Shown: positions 39,490 to 50,829 of the stretch, in pieces
Layout of the letters: each line of letters opens with the position of its first letter
Position numbering within the stretch: the stretch's first letter is position 1
Origin: Lumnitzera littorea
Taxonomy: Eukaryota; Streptophyta; Magnoliopsida; Myrtales; Combretaceae
Direction: 5' to 3'
DNA length: 64,000 nucleotides
Assembly: GCA_024138015.1 (NCBI GenBank)
Contig: JAMXBB010000009.1
Location: forward strand, 9,357,661 to 9,421,660
Notes under the pieces: model-generated
Databases searched by the model: none
The model's input: the letters and a program-made list of their open reading frames with translations, nothing else
What the model was told of the DNA's origin: nothing
Position numbers and translations under genes: made by a program

Positions 39490-42400
39490 TTTGTGTTTTA
39501 TTTAAGGAAATAAATAAAATAATTAATAAGTAACGTGCAAGTATCGTAAAAACGACGTCCTTTAGATATACCACGGGTATACCCACTTACATGTAAAAAA
39601 ATGTACTCGTATGTTGAAAATGTTAAATGTATTTTCTTAATTGTACTTGTTCAATTAACCATCTTGTCTTATTTATTCTAATTTCTTGTTATCCTAACTT
39701 TTCTTTTCTTTTCTTTTTTCTTTTTTTTTTTTTTCCATTTACAAGTTTTACATGCAAAAGTTCACGACAAAAATTGTCAATATGATGAAAGAAGAGGGAT
39801 TATTCGAGTCCCAAGGTGGACCAATAATTCTATCCCAGGTAAGAATCTATCTTTCGATCGAAGATCAACATTTGTTTACTTTCTATTTGCATGTTACGAT
39901 ATTGTACTAAAGTGTCTGGACTTGTCAATGTGTTTGGTAGATTGAGAATGAATATGGTCCCTTGGAGCATGAAGTTGGTGCTTCTGGTCGAGCCTACACC
40001 AAATGGGCTGCTAACATGGCATTGGGTCAAAAAACTGGTGTCCCATGGGTCATGTGCAAGCAAGATGATGCCCCTGATCCTATTGTAAGCTAGCTTGAAA
40101 TTTTTGTTTAGTATTTTTTAGCGTTTATCTGTTTAATTTTCCCGTGACATTCCATATTCTTATGTGGGTCTCGGTGTCTTGTACTATCAATTAGTCATTG
40201 GTGGGGCTGCTGCTGCTGCTCAGTGTGTTGTCTTCATCCTCCTCATGGTTGCTATGAATGACTAGTCCTCATTTCACATGGCTCATTCATGTTCTTCTTG
40301 AGTTCTATAGGTTCGCTTTAGTTTTACCTTTTTCATTTTTTGTCCCTCTGGTATTTTATAAGACTATACTTCAGATGATCTATCTCAATCATCATGCTTT
40401 CGTTCTTTCCATTTTTTCCGCCTCAATTATAAAAAGTGCATTATCCTTTTTTCTGATCTCAGCTATGCGAAAAAGTTATACACATGCATTATATATGAAT
40501 AAAATAATATTATACTTTCAGAAATCTCTTTTATCTCTTTGTTCAATTTTTTTTTTTTTTTTTTTTTTTAATTAAACAGATCAATACTTGCAATGGCTTT
40601 TACTGCGACTACTTTTCGCCGAACAAACCTTACAAACCAAAGATGTGGACAGAAGCATGGACTGGATGGTAATTCACTCCCATTCTGTTATATTTTCCCG
40701 TACAAGGCACAGTCAGAAATTTGTGGTGTTTTCCATTTGGTCATTCATTGGTTATATTTAGGTACACCAAGTTTGGAGGTCCAGTTCCCAGCCGACCAGC
40801 AGAAGACCTTGCCTTCTCCGTTGCAAGGTTCATACAAAAGGGTGGATCGTTCATTAATTATTACATGGTAGCTGAATTGTTCATTGAACTTTCCTATATT
40901 ATCGTCTTGTTGGGAAATTGAAGATTATATATCCCTGTTTTGTGATCAGTACCATGGAGGAACAAATTTTGGACGAACTGCGGGGGGTCCGTTTATCACC
41001 ACCAGCTATGATTATGATGCTCCGATTGATGAATACGGTTAGTGAAGCATATTGGCCTTTTGCTTTCTCTTGTGTATTTTGTGTACGTTTTCAGCAGCAA
41101 GCAATATTCACCTATATTTTTTTTTTCTTAAAGCATTTATGATTTATCTACTTAAGAACAATGCATATCGCCCTTTCAGGCGCTCAAATGAAAAGTGATG
41201 AGAATAAAAATTCATGCAAATCACCCATGCTAGTGATAATTAATGAGTTAATAAGTTTTAATAAAATTTATTCTTTTCCATGATGCGCTAAACATGAAAT
41301 TATTGGCATTATGAGACATATAACGGTGCACGCAGTATGTTAGTACTTAAAAAAAAGCAAAAGAGGGAGGATAGTGATTGTTAGATACGCCCTCTTGTTC
41401 ATAGTGACTGTCGTTTCTGTTGTATTGCAGAACATCTGGCAAAACCCTGTTTCGTAAAGTAATGTTTTTAAGCAAATGAATTCATGAAGTTGAAAGTGAC
41501 AGTATTTTAAAAGAATTATTTGTTTAGTCAGTGATTCATGTAATGAATGAAAGTGATTGCAGTTTGTTAAAATGCTTACGACAAGCAGTAACTAGTTTAT
41601 CATCTACTATTAAGACGAAAATGTACCATTCAGTATCTTCACTTTTCTTCATTTATATCATTTTTTAAGTCAGAGCAGTGCATTTTTTACTTTTTCTGTC
41701 TTTATCGCTCTAATCTGAAGAATGTGTAGAATTGTACGTTGATGTCTCAAAGAAGCCAGCTACTACTCTTTTCAGGCTTAGCAAGGGAACCTAAATGGGG
41801 CCATCTCAAAGATTTGCATAGAGCAATAAAATTGTGTGAGCCAGCCTTGGTGTCAGCAGAGCCAGCTGTGACAAAACTCGGATATTATGAAGATGTTAGT
41901 TTTAGTCTATTATGGCCTGCTAAATTTAAGAATTTTGATAAAACTATTTTAATTCCGTCACTTTCATGCAGGCTCATGTATTCAGATCTAAGTCTGGATG
42001 TGCTGCTTTTCTCGCAAATTATAACCCAAGATCATATGCTAAGGTTTCTTTCTGGAATAGGCACTATGATCTTCCTCCATGGTCCATCAGTATACTCCCT
42101 GACTGCAAGAACACCGTATATAACACGGCACGGGTGAGAAAATCCTCACTCTGATATTCCTTTCTGTTTTGTTGGCAGCCTATGGTTTTCTGGATTTTAT
42201 AGCATCTAGTCATTTCATATAGTCTCATCAGCTGAGTACTGATAATTTTCAATTGCTAGAAAATACAACTATAGAATATGATGTAGTTGGTTTTTTCTCC
42301 AACAAGTTTATTGAATCTTGAATTACTGAATTATCAAAAAAAAAAAAAAAATAATGATGATGATAACAAGATCATAAACATTCAAAAATTTCTTTGTCGT

Positions 42401-45040
42401 GGAAGAAAATTTTTTTTCATAACTACATATTGCATGGATATATCTTAATTCATTTTCCACGTATGTGATATACTAGTCATGCCTGAGATGTTTGGTTTTC
42501 TCTTAGCTTTATTGTTGTTTGTCAATCTTCACAAGTAAAAGAGAAACAAGGGCCTAATGAGATGCTACCTTTGGTCCAAAGCAGTGATTAAATTTCCTGG
42601 CTTATTTGCAGGTTGGGGCACAAACAGCACGCATGAAGATGTCACCTGTCCCTCTTCATGGAGCAATGTCTTGGCAAGCATACAATGAAGAGACAGCCTC
42701 TTTTGATGACATTTCATTTACATCGAGGGGTTTATTGGAGCAGATCAATGTTACAAGGGATATTTCCGACTACTTGTGGTACATGACTGAGTAAGTGCAG
42801 GATAACCTATATCGTTCAACAATAAAAGTTTCTCCTGTAATTTTAAATTTTAAACCATCATGAGATGGTTGTTGGTTTTTCTTATTGCTCATGTGTAATG
42901 CTGTTCCTTTTTCAGTGTCAAGATTGACCCCAAGGAGCAGTTCTTGAGAAGTGGAAAGTATCCCATTCTTACTGTGGAATCTGCTGGTCATGCATTGCAT
43001 GTATTCATCAATGGGCAACTTGCAGGTTTGCTGCTTGATTCAGAGGCATTTTTATCTCTTTATGGTGATGGATTTTGCTAATGCACAAACTGCTGCTTGA
43101 AAGCAAATTTGCATTATTTTCTGGTTCTTGGTTTACATTCGCACAGTTTCACCTAGTAGAAATATGGCACTAGTGATCACAATGAGCACAGAACCATGCT
43201 AGTTGGATATGTGAAATTGATTTGGTGCACCTTTATGCCATCATGGTAGTACAATCAATCGATAAAGTTAAATCTCTAAGTGAAACAATTGGCCAGTTGA
43301 GAAATGCAAGGAAACTTTTATTTTATTGCTAGATTAGTAAAGCTGAGAAAGGCAGTTTCAGCTATTGCCAACTCTTAATATGTAAAAGAAAAAGAAAACC
43401 TTTCTTTGTTTTTTTTAAGACATCTTAACCGACTTGACTCAGCAATTGTGTAAATTGACAAGTTCTTCATTCTTGGCAGGAACTTCTTATGGAAGTTTGG
43501 AATTCCCAAAACTAACCTTCAGCCAAGGAGTTAGGTTGAGAGCTGGCATAAACAAGATCTCTCTTCTAAGTGTTTCAGTTGGTCTTCCGGTATATTCCTT
43601 TTCTTTCAAAGCTCGCTCCAGAGCCTATCACTTGATAACCAGAAGCATTGCAGAAGTTCAAATCTAATTTCTTTATGCCACTTCCTATATGACTTCAGAA
43701 TGTAGGTCCACATTTTGAGAGATGGAATGCGGGTGTTCTCGGTCCTGTTGCATTGACTGGTCTCAATGAAGGGCGAAGAGACTTGTCATGGCAGAAGTGG
43801 TCTTACAAGGTTTTTAGTAAATTTCAATGCTGTCTTTTTTCTATATTCTTGAAATATGAAGCGGCTAATCCCTTTGCTCTATTTTGTGGTTGCTTGCACA
43901 GGTTGGTCTCAAAGGAGAAGCATTGAGTCTTCATTCTCTCAGTGGAAGCTCCTCAGTTGAGTGGGCAGAGGGATCTCTTGTTGCCCGAAGGCAGCCTCTG
44001 ACATGGTTTAAGGTGAGTGATCCAAACCATGGCCAGCTCCAAATTTCTTTACTTGTCAACCTCAGAAAGCAATTGCATGTAAATACAAGCTGTTGATCTT
44101 GGGTCTGGTTCCCTCAATGAAAGCCTTTTTAGTTGCTTCTTACACTTCAAGTACTCGTGGAGATGTAAATATGTACTTTAATCATCGAGTTGAAGATTCA
44201 TGGCATATTTTCATGTATTCAGACTACTTTCAATGCACCTGCTGGTAATAGACCAGTAGCCATCGATATGAGAAGCATGGGAAAAGGCCAAATCTGGATA
44301 AATGGGCAAAGTATTGGACGATACTGGCCCGCATACAAAGCTACTGGCTCTTGTGGAGGTTGTGACTATGCTGGAACATACGGTGAGAAAAAATGCTTAA
44401 GCAGTTGCGGGGAAGCCTCACAGAGATGGTGAGGCAAAAACTATGTCTTTGTTTTTCTTCTTTCTAGAAACATTTGCGTATACGTTTTCTCTGACTAAAT
44501 GTTGACATTGCAGGTATCATATTCCTCGTTCATGGCTACATCCAGCAGGGAATTTGTTAGTTGTTTTCGAAGAATTGGGCGGTGATCCTAATGGAATTAC
44601 TTTGGTCCGACGAGACATAGACACTGTGTGCGCTGATATTAATGAGTGGCAACCGACTCTAATGAATTATCTCATGCATGCTTCTGGTAAAGTCAACAAG
44701 CCGTTGAGACCCAAAGCCCATCTATCCTGTTCTGCTGGCCAGAAAATTTCATCAGTGAAGTTTGCTAGCTTTGGAACTCCTGTAGGGGCTTGTGGAAGCT
44801 ACCGTGAGGGAAGCTGTCACGCATTCCACTCCTATGATGTTTTCCAAAAGGTAGGAAACCGTCAGATACATCTAATTTCATTACGTTGGTTTCTCATTTG
44901 GAGTGTTCATAATCAAATTTTCTTTGCAGACTTGTGTTGGTCGAAACTCGTGCACGGTTCCCGTGACTCCCCAGATCTTTGGTGGAGATCCTTGTCCAAA
45001 AGTCATGAAGAAGCTCTCCGTAGAGCTAGTTTGCAGCTAA
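38190..45040 (+). CDS. BGAL1: Beta-galactosidase (GH35), BGAL1 type, 19 exons
   Basis: The product hydrolyses terminal beta-galactosyl residues, most likely from pectic galactan, xyloglucan or arabinogalactan side chains in the cell wall. Hand splicing gives 840 residues, close to the usual length for this plant subfamily. Residues 1-26 form a signal peptide (hydrophobic VVFLVLCIWVF, likely cleavage after VEA), so it should be secreted. The catalytic TIM-barrel follows: GSIHYPRS, the GH35 signature GGPIILSQIENEY with acid/base Glu184 (39950-39952), and WTEAW with nucleophile Glu253 (40652-40654). Middle beta-sandwich regions carry LPPWSISILPDCKNTVYNTA and GQIWINGQSIGRYWPAY. A Cys-rich galactose-binding lectin domain covers about residues 757-840. 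Asn462 is in an NVT glycosylation site. Two oddities: Leu713 (44575-44577) where the family normally has Trp in FEEWGGDPN, and one residue missing in KSGAC. All introns are GT-AG and no frame break was found, so it looks functional. The symbol rests on remembered similarity to Arabidopsis BGAL1. Confidence 0.96.
38190..45040 (+). other. BGAL1: Exon map of the beta-galactosidase gene
   Basis: Coding exons: 38190-38360, 38771-38866, 39035-39147, 39262-39328, 39746-39838, 39941-40084, 40580-40668, 40762-40867, 40950-41037, 41776-41894, 41972-42133, 42612-42790, 42916-43025, 43480-43589, 43699-43809, 43902-44012, 44223-44428, 44514-44850, 44930-45040. They sum to 2,523 bases (840 codons plus TAA at 45038-45040). 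Introns range from 77 bp (intron 10) to 738 bp (intron 9), and most have a T-rich tract before the AG. Each join was checked for frame and for continuity of the family's conserved sequence. Junctions were called by eye, without transcript data. Confidence 0.92.
39419..39487. repeat. TA/TATAT microsatellite in intron 4
   Basis: Repeats of TATAT followed by an uninterrupted TA run lie inside the 417-bp intron 4 (39329-39745). This is likely to vary in length between individuals. Confidence 0.9.
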
Positions 45041-45620
45041 ATCTCCTGCAAAATCTGATTTTTGTCCGAGTGGCTACTTCAGATAGAGTTTCACTCTCCA
45101 TTAGCAGCTTCATTCTTCATGTCTCGGTAAATTAAGTTTGCGTGTCCATAATTGCCAGGGCCATTTTTTCAGCTCCTCTGAGTGGTGAAGCTGTACAAAC
45201 ACGCAGCATGCCTCTAGGCGGAAGCCAATCGCATATGGATTCTGAAGATAATTGTGGATAGACTACTTCTTGTATATAGTGTAACTTCTTGAAGGCGGAA
45301 TTGAGAAGTTATGGTTGGTAAAGGCACGTCGAGACAACATCAAATGTTATCCATGTGACTATGTTTAGTTTTAGCAGCAAGGAAAGCCTCTTGTTTCCAT
45401 GAATACTGTGTTTAAATACTGAGAAGCATTAGTGGATGCATTCTAAGTATGGCTTCCAAATGCGAAGCTTGTGGGGTTTCATGTCTGAGTTGATGTTTAT
45501 GACAAATTCACTATTCAAGAATGTCAATGGATTCCATCTAAGTTGATGGTTGCAAATTCTCTTTGGAGTTTCGATTATGGTTCATTTCCTGTCTCAATGC
45601 CGTTTTTGGCCCTTTGAACC
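45041..45620 (+). other. Probable 3' UTR of the beta-galactosidase gene
   Basis: The base composition stays gene-like (mixed, not strongly AT) until about 45600, then becomes AT-rich. A TTGTATATAGTGTAA stretch at about 45269-45283 resembles a plant far-upstream polyadenylation element. No AATAAA is present, which is common for plant genes. The 3' limit is a guess. Confidence 0.4.
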
Positions 45621-45825
45621 GAGGTTTATATGAATATGGGTAGTTTTCTTTTCAGAAAAATATTACAAAAAAGTGCTCATTTAAAAAAAAAATACTGAAT
45701 ATGATATACTACCAGTACATCAAGTAAATGCATATTTAGTTGTTTATGTTTTTTATATTGAAAATATATGTAATGGATGCGTTTTCAATAACTTAATGTA
45801 GTGGAATTTGAAATGAAGATATCAC

Positions 45826-45896
45826 AATTTGAACCAAATGTGCATCAAGTGAATGTGTTTTTTTTGATGCATTTTGATGCACATTCGGTTCAAATT
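45826..45896. repeat. 23-bp inverted repeat (hairpin) downstream of the gene
   Basis: The left arm at 45826-45848 and the right arm at 45874-45896 pair over 22 of 23 positions, with one A-C mismatch, around a 25-nt loop. The core of the left arm is TTGAACCAAATGTGCATCAA. It could be a tiny fold-back element or a small-RNA-like hairpin. It lies about 790 bp after the stop codon. Confidence 0.75.
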
Positions 45897-46217
45897 CTAT
45901 TTAACCTAGTAATTTTTAATGTTCTTTGAACATTTAAATTGTAAACTTAATGGAAAGTTTGATATAGTAATCAATTACATAAAATCACAATTGGTGGAAT
46001 ATCTTAACAAATATGGTAAGTAAGAAAGAAATAAGTGCACGGGACGATCATCCAATGACCATACAAATCGGATAAAAGAAAAAATAATTACAAATTATAA
46101 AACTAGGATAAATAAACAATACATTGAATTGCAATATAAGATGAAAAGAAAATTGTATTTTGAATAATCAATATATATATATAATTTGTAATGAGTTAAT
46201 GACAATATCAATATAAT

Positions 46218-46242
46218 GGCAAAAAAAAAAAAAAAAAAAAAA
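46218..46242. repeat. Poly-A tract, about 23 bases
   Basis: A long homopolymer run between the gene and the PMD pseudogene. It could be the tail of a retroposed sequence, but no body of such an element is visible upstream. Confidence 0.8.
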
Positions 46243-46688
46243 AGAGAAAGCAAAAACAATAGACAAAACATATCTATTGACGTTTACACCGTATAAAGGT
46301 CTTCATGGCACGGGAAAAAGCAAACGCCTCTGTCAATCGTATATCTAAGTAGGCTGAGGTGATGGATCGTTAAGCTAAAGTTCTCTAAAAGGAACTAGGT
46401 TGGCTAGATAAGTTGGATGCAGTTGAGTGATACCTTTACCCATAGATGATCGTGTGGGAGTGAAATGTCGCTTTTGAAGAGCTAGTAAAGTCGCAAGATT
46501 ATGATGTTGCGGCAACTCGGGAGTCATGTATGAGCTACATCTAGCTCTAGAGTTGGATTCGGCTCCCGAGGTAGCAACAACACCTATCTTAAGGTATATG
46601 TTGTATTCTCCGTTGATATGCCTTAGGTTTATGGATGATAGGCATGTGGTGAGATATCATCATCAAGGTCTGCCCGACGATGTACCGC

Positions 46689-47815
46689 TTAAGTCTTGCT
46701 TCCTTGAACTCTAGCTCTACCCTTAGGTGGTGCATGAAGAGCTAGCATATCCTCGTCAGCAAGTGGTCCTTGCTCTTCGCCGTGGTCCACATGTGGTGAC
46801 TCATGTACGCCCTCTTGTTGTGGATAGAGGATAAGGCTGTTGTGTTGCTCAACAAAGTCAAGTGCCCCATCTGCAATACCCAACGTTGTAAGATAGTTAG
46901 GTGCTAATTTGACACTTCTAAGTAAGCTCACCTAAAATAATTAGAAAAAACAGATGTTAGTACATATGATAGCAAGTATGTATGAGTGAAAAAAAAAATA
47001 ATAATAGACGATTTTAGATGTACGTATCAGTCTGATGACAGGTCCGTAGTGCGTAATATAACGTCGAGTGATTTGTCTATACCATGGCTAGTAGATCTCG
47101 TAGATCTCTCGAGGACCCTGGATGTATACTACGAATTCGTATCTTTATCCCCAAGCCTAGATGTCGGAAGAGTGTATGTTGATCTAATTAACATCCATTT
47201 TACCATGGAGGTCTAGTAGGTGGAGTTGCTATGATATATCAACCTCCTGTGGAACGTATTGATATCCACTAAACTATAGGGCGATACAATTTGAAAAGCA
47301 TCACTTAATGACGTGGAAACATATGAGTGATACTCAGGCAATCTAAATGTGTCACTCGGCAATACAAAAGTAAGGTAGCAACTGCAGCAACTCCTCCATA
47401 TAAGGCTCTCAAACAACCTAAAGGGCAAAAGAACAAGAAAACAAAAATAAACAATTAGTCAAACAACAATGGTTATCACTTACGGTTGAGAAAAGGACAG
47501 TAAAAAGGATAACTTATCTTATCATATCATACCTACTGTGTCGTCTACATGTCAAAAGCTGTGCAGTATGCATCTACAACATGTATTGGATGCTGAGTCA
47601 TATCCCACACTACCCTCCATTTAGTCGCCAATTACCTATTTTCTTCGATAATAAACCTATATTGACTAAGGGGGGTGACATGTAGGAATCTATACAAAGC
47701 TCAAACTTGTAGTAGAATCACGACCCCTCTTAGCTCATACACATCGGATGACGAGGTAGAGCACAGTTGTTGGTACAACCATACCAAGCAATTAAATCCA
47801 CATGCCAAGTGTTGC
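46689..47815 (-). pseudogene. Broken plant mobile domain (PMD) protein
   Basis: Translating the - strand with frame changes gives, in order, hallmarks of the plant mobile domain family. First comes WHVDLIAW running on, after a frameshift, to WLYQQLC (about 47805-47770), then VYELRGVVILLQV (about 47745-47710) and a SLIW / LPEYHSY / IVSPYSLVDI block (about 47410-47260). PWYRQITRRYITHYGPVI follows at about 47095-47040, and last an open C-terminal tail ending at about 46689. The family includes host proteins such as MAIN and MAIL1 and many transposon-borne relatives. Stops and frameshifts interrupt it, so it is a relic, and its N-terminal part is missing where a family B LTR begins. It lies downstream of, and in the same orientation as, the MULE transposase remains. 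Family assignment is from memory of its conserved words. Confidence 0.6.
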
Positions 47816-48013
47816 TTTTATAACAAAAGAAGAATTTAGAATGATCACATTGTCGTACCTTTATTAATGTTAGAGATTAGATTATATTATATAGTATTTT
47901 TTTTTTTTATTTTGTTGCTGCACCTAAAACAAATCTAGACGTAAACAAAGTATAAAGAAAAGAAATTTGGAAAAAAAAAAATCGAAGAGCCAAACTGAGA
48001 ACACCAAAAGAAG

Positions 48014-48072
48014 AACAAGAAGAAAAAATGAGAAGAAGAAGAAGAAGGAGGAGAAGGAAGAAAAGAAGAAGA
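48014..48072. repeat. GAA-rich tract
   Basis: Imperfect GAA/AGA triplets, equivalent to the TTC tract at 27364-27400 in the inverted family B copy. Confidence 0.85.
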
Positions 48073-48079
48073 AATTTAA

Positions 48080-48900
48080 TATAATTAGATAAGTATCATT
48101 ATTTTAGTAGTATATATGTATATTATATAGTATGTAATGTATATATGTATATATGTAGTATTTGTATTGTATTTTTGTAAATATAACATTACTATTATAT
48201 GTATATATGCATAAGTACTTAAATTGAAATATATATGTATATATACATGTATGTACATAGGTATATTATACGGTAGGAGTATGTAGTATGTATTTTTTTT
48301 TAGAATACATATAATAGGTATTAAGTATTTTTACAAAATAACTATAGATATATACATATATATATATGTACACGTGAACTATATATTGATGTATATATGT
48401 ATAAATTATTTTCATATGAATATATATATATATATATATATGAATATGTAGTCGTATAGTATGTATAATTATTTGTATATTATCTATATATATTTATGTA
48501 TTCGGTAGTTATATATTTATGTACACATGTAAACTATATTTTATATATATATAAGTATACCTATATGTATAAATAAAAATACATAAATATATGTATGTAT
48601 ACATAAGAGTATGTCAAATAAGTATTTATTGTTTTCATAAAATAAATATATACATATGTCTACATATGGTGTATAACATATTATATATATATGTAGTATA
48701 CCGAATATATAATATAACAATATCTACAAACTAAAATAAATTTATAATTATGTAAGGAGTAGGTATATATATATATAATACCGTAAATTAGGAATTTCTC
48801 AATAAAGTAAAATTATAAAATTTATCAAATATACTATAAGTCTATATATGTGTGTGTGTGTGTATGTATGTGTATAAATTGTAAATATAAATGAATAATG
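48080..48900. repeat. TA/TATG microsatellite region
   Basis: Long runs of TA, TATG and TGTA, including a (TG)n stretch at about 48850-48866, with scattered unique bases. It is part of the family B element, matching 26500-27310. Confidence 0.9.
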
Positions 48901-49941
48901 AGAAAATAAGAAATAATAAAAATAATAATGGCAATAATAATAATAATAATCATAATAAGGCTAAAATCTCAAAAATAGGAAAAGTATGCTTAAAATAATA
49001 AAAATATCAATTATATGGTTTAAATAATTATTAAATCATAAATATATTAAGAAAAAGCTAAAATTAATATTTTATAATTTTTAAACTAAAATAATAAATT
49101 TTATGATATTTTTATATCGCAATTCAAACTGCAAGTCAAAACATTCAAAACGAATCTCGCTATGGAAAATACGCTCGAAAACGATTAAAATGGACTATAA
49201 GTTCATAACGATCTAAGCTAAAATGAAAAAGTTATACACGATTCGATAAAAAGCTCGAATTGATGATTTCACGTAAATTAATAACCGATTTAAGTAAACA
49301 GTACGACTTAGTATACTAGTTTAGTTATTTAATTCATAAACTTACTACTTTCCATATTCCCCTAATGTTAGGTAATCCTGAGATCGAGACTGACTTACCT
49401 TTGGACTGTTACAATCCCTGACATTATTTATGACTAAGTAAGTACTCCCGATGACTCTATACTTATTTTGTGCTTGTTGTTAGTGCACGTGAATTAAATA
49501 TTAATAACTTAATGTATGCGGTTTCAAGTTATGCATGCGACTGATATTGATTGATTACTGTGCAAAATACTGTTAAATGTTGAAGATTTGGTTATATAAT
49601 TGATTATTGCATAAGTTGAATGATTTGTTGATAATGTTTGATCACCTCATAAATTGATTTATTCATATTCAACTCAACTAAAATTAAATGGATTATGCAT
49701 AGAGTACAAACATTGCATATAATGTTTCGGCCGTCACCTTACGCGGTTGGTAATGAAGGGTCTTGGAAGGATGGATTTCCACATGATTTGATTAATATAG
49801 TGCAGGAGCATTGGTATAACAAGACTCTATCCTTAGCTCGCGGGTTCCATTGGTGCCGGAGACGCTAACCGTAGGTGGCTGGGGGTCGCGTTTAGAGATT
49901 ACCGCTGTGGGGTGTGAGCGTGGACTGCGGAGGCCACCTCA

Positions 49942-50183
49942 CCGTTAGACTTGGATATTTGTATACTATTGACTATTGAAAATAGAAACCTGTTTTGTGA
50001 AACAAAGAATTCATATACATATAATTATATAAGGTCAAAAACCCAGGTGCTAGAGCTCGGTACCGTTAGACTTGGATATTTGTATACTATTGACTATTGA
50101 AAATAGAAACCTATTTTGTGGAACAAAGAATTCATATACATATAATTATATAAGGTTAAAAACCCAGGTGCTAGAGCTCGGTT
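49942..50183 (+). repeat. Tandem duplication, 121-bp period, two copies
   Basis: Copies at 49942-50062 and 50063-50183 begin CCGTTAGACTTGGATATTTG and end near GAGCTCGGT, differing at about three positions. The equivalent place in the other family B copy (about 25140-25250) has the unit once, so the duplication arose in this copy. Confidence 0.9.
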
Positions 50184-50829
50184 GTGATTGGTGTCGATGT
50201 ATCTCCAACCATTACTTCGGAAGGCGTTAAATCCGATGTTATATGCAGCACCGATCAACTACATATATACTGTTTTGCATATTATTTGTTCGTGTATTCA
50301 TATGTTTGGTAATAAACTATTTGATAACTTGTTTGCTGATATAGTACGAGGGATAACTCTCTAAGCCCTTGTAGCTTACTCCCCAATAGTTTTTTTTTAT
50401 AGGTTGCTAGATGATTAGGCATGGGTTAAGAATTGAGAGTCGAGTACTAACGTTGAGATACATAGAAGTTAGAATTTGAGGACAAACTGTATAATTCATT
50501 TGAATTATTATATATATAGTTATTGATACTACATTTAAATTTTGTGACTTTAGTAAATTTAAGCTTTAGAACTTTACTACCTAATCTTATTGTTTGGTAG
50601 CTGATATTGATTTTTTGCGGTTCTGATGGACTGTGGCTTATTGAATATCTATAGTCACATATATATGGTCGTAAGTTAATTAAATTAAGAAAAAAAAAAA
50701 CTTTAGTGACTAATTATTTAGAATTTTACAATCTCTGACTTACAAGATGATTTTCAAATCATGAGTATACACATGATATGAAAATTTTAGATAATCCTAC
50801 TACGCCCCCTTTAAGGTTATGACACGTAT

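Larger units (their letters stand above)
47880..50745 (-). mobile_element. LTR-like repeat, family B, reverse copy
   Basis: This is the inverted counterpart of 24551-27600, with the same order of blocks: near-5' sequence at about 50720-50745, the GAT TTA ACG C / ATCGACACCAATCA block at about 50184-50230, GATTGTAACAGTCC at about 49411-49424, the TA microsatellite (48080-48900) and the GAA tract. This copy keeps more CG-containing sequence than the other and so looks younger. On its - strand 5' end, TGTAAAATTC or TGTAAGTCAG are both possible starts. No clear target duplication was found. It separates the MULE remains (right) from the PMD pseudogene (left). Confidence 0.6.

Noticed and set aside
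44554..45135. A 193-codon continuous frame at the end of the beta-galactosidase
   Set aside because: It reads through intron 18 (44851-44929). Splicing restores the conserved lectin-domain end TCVGRNSC...GGDPCPKVMKKL and stops at 45040.
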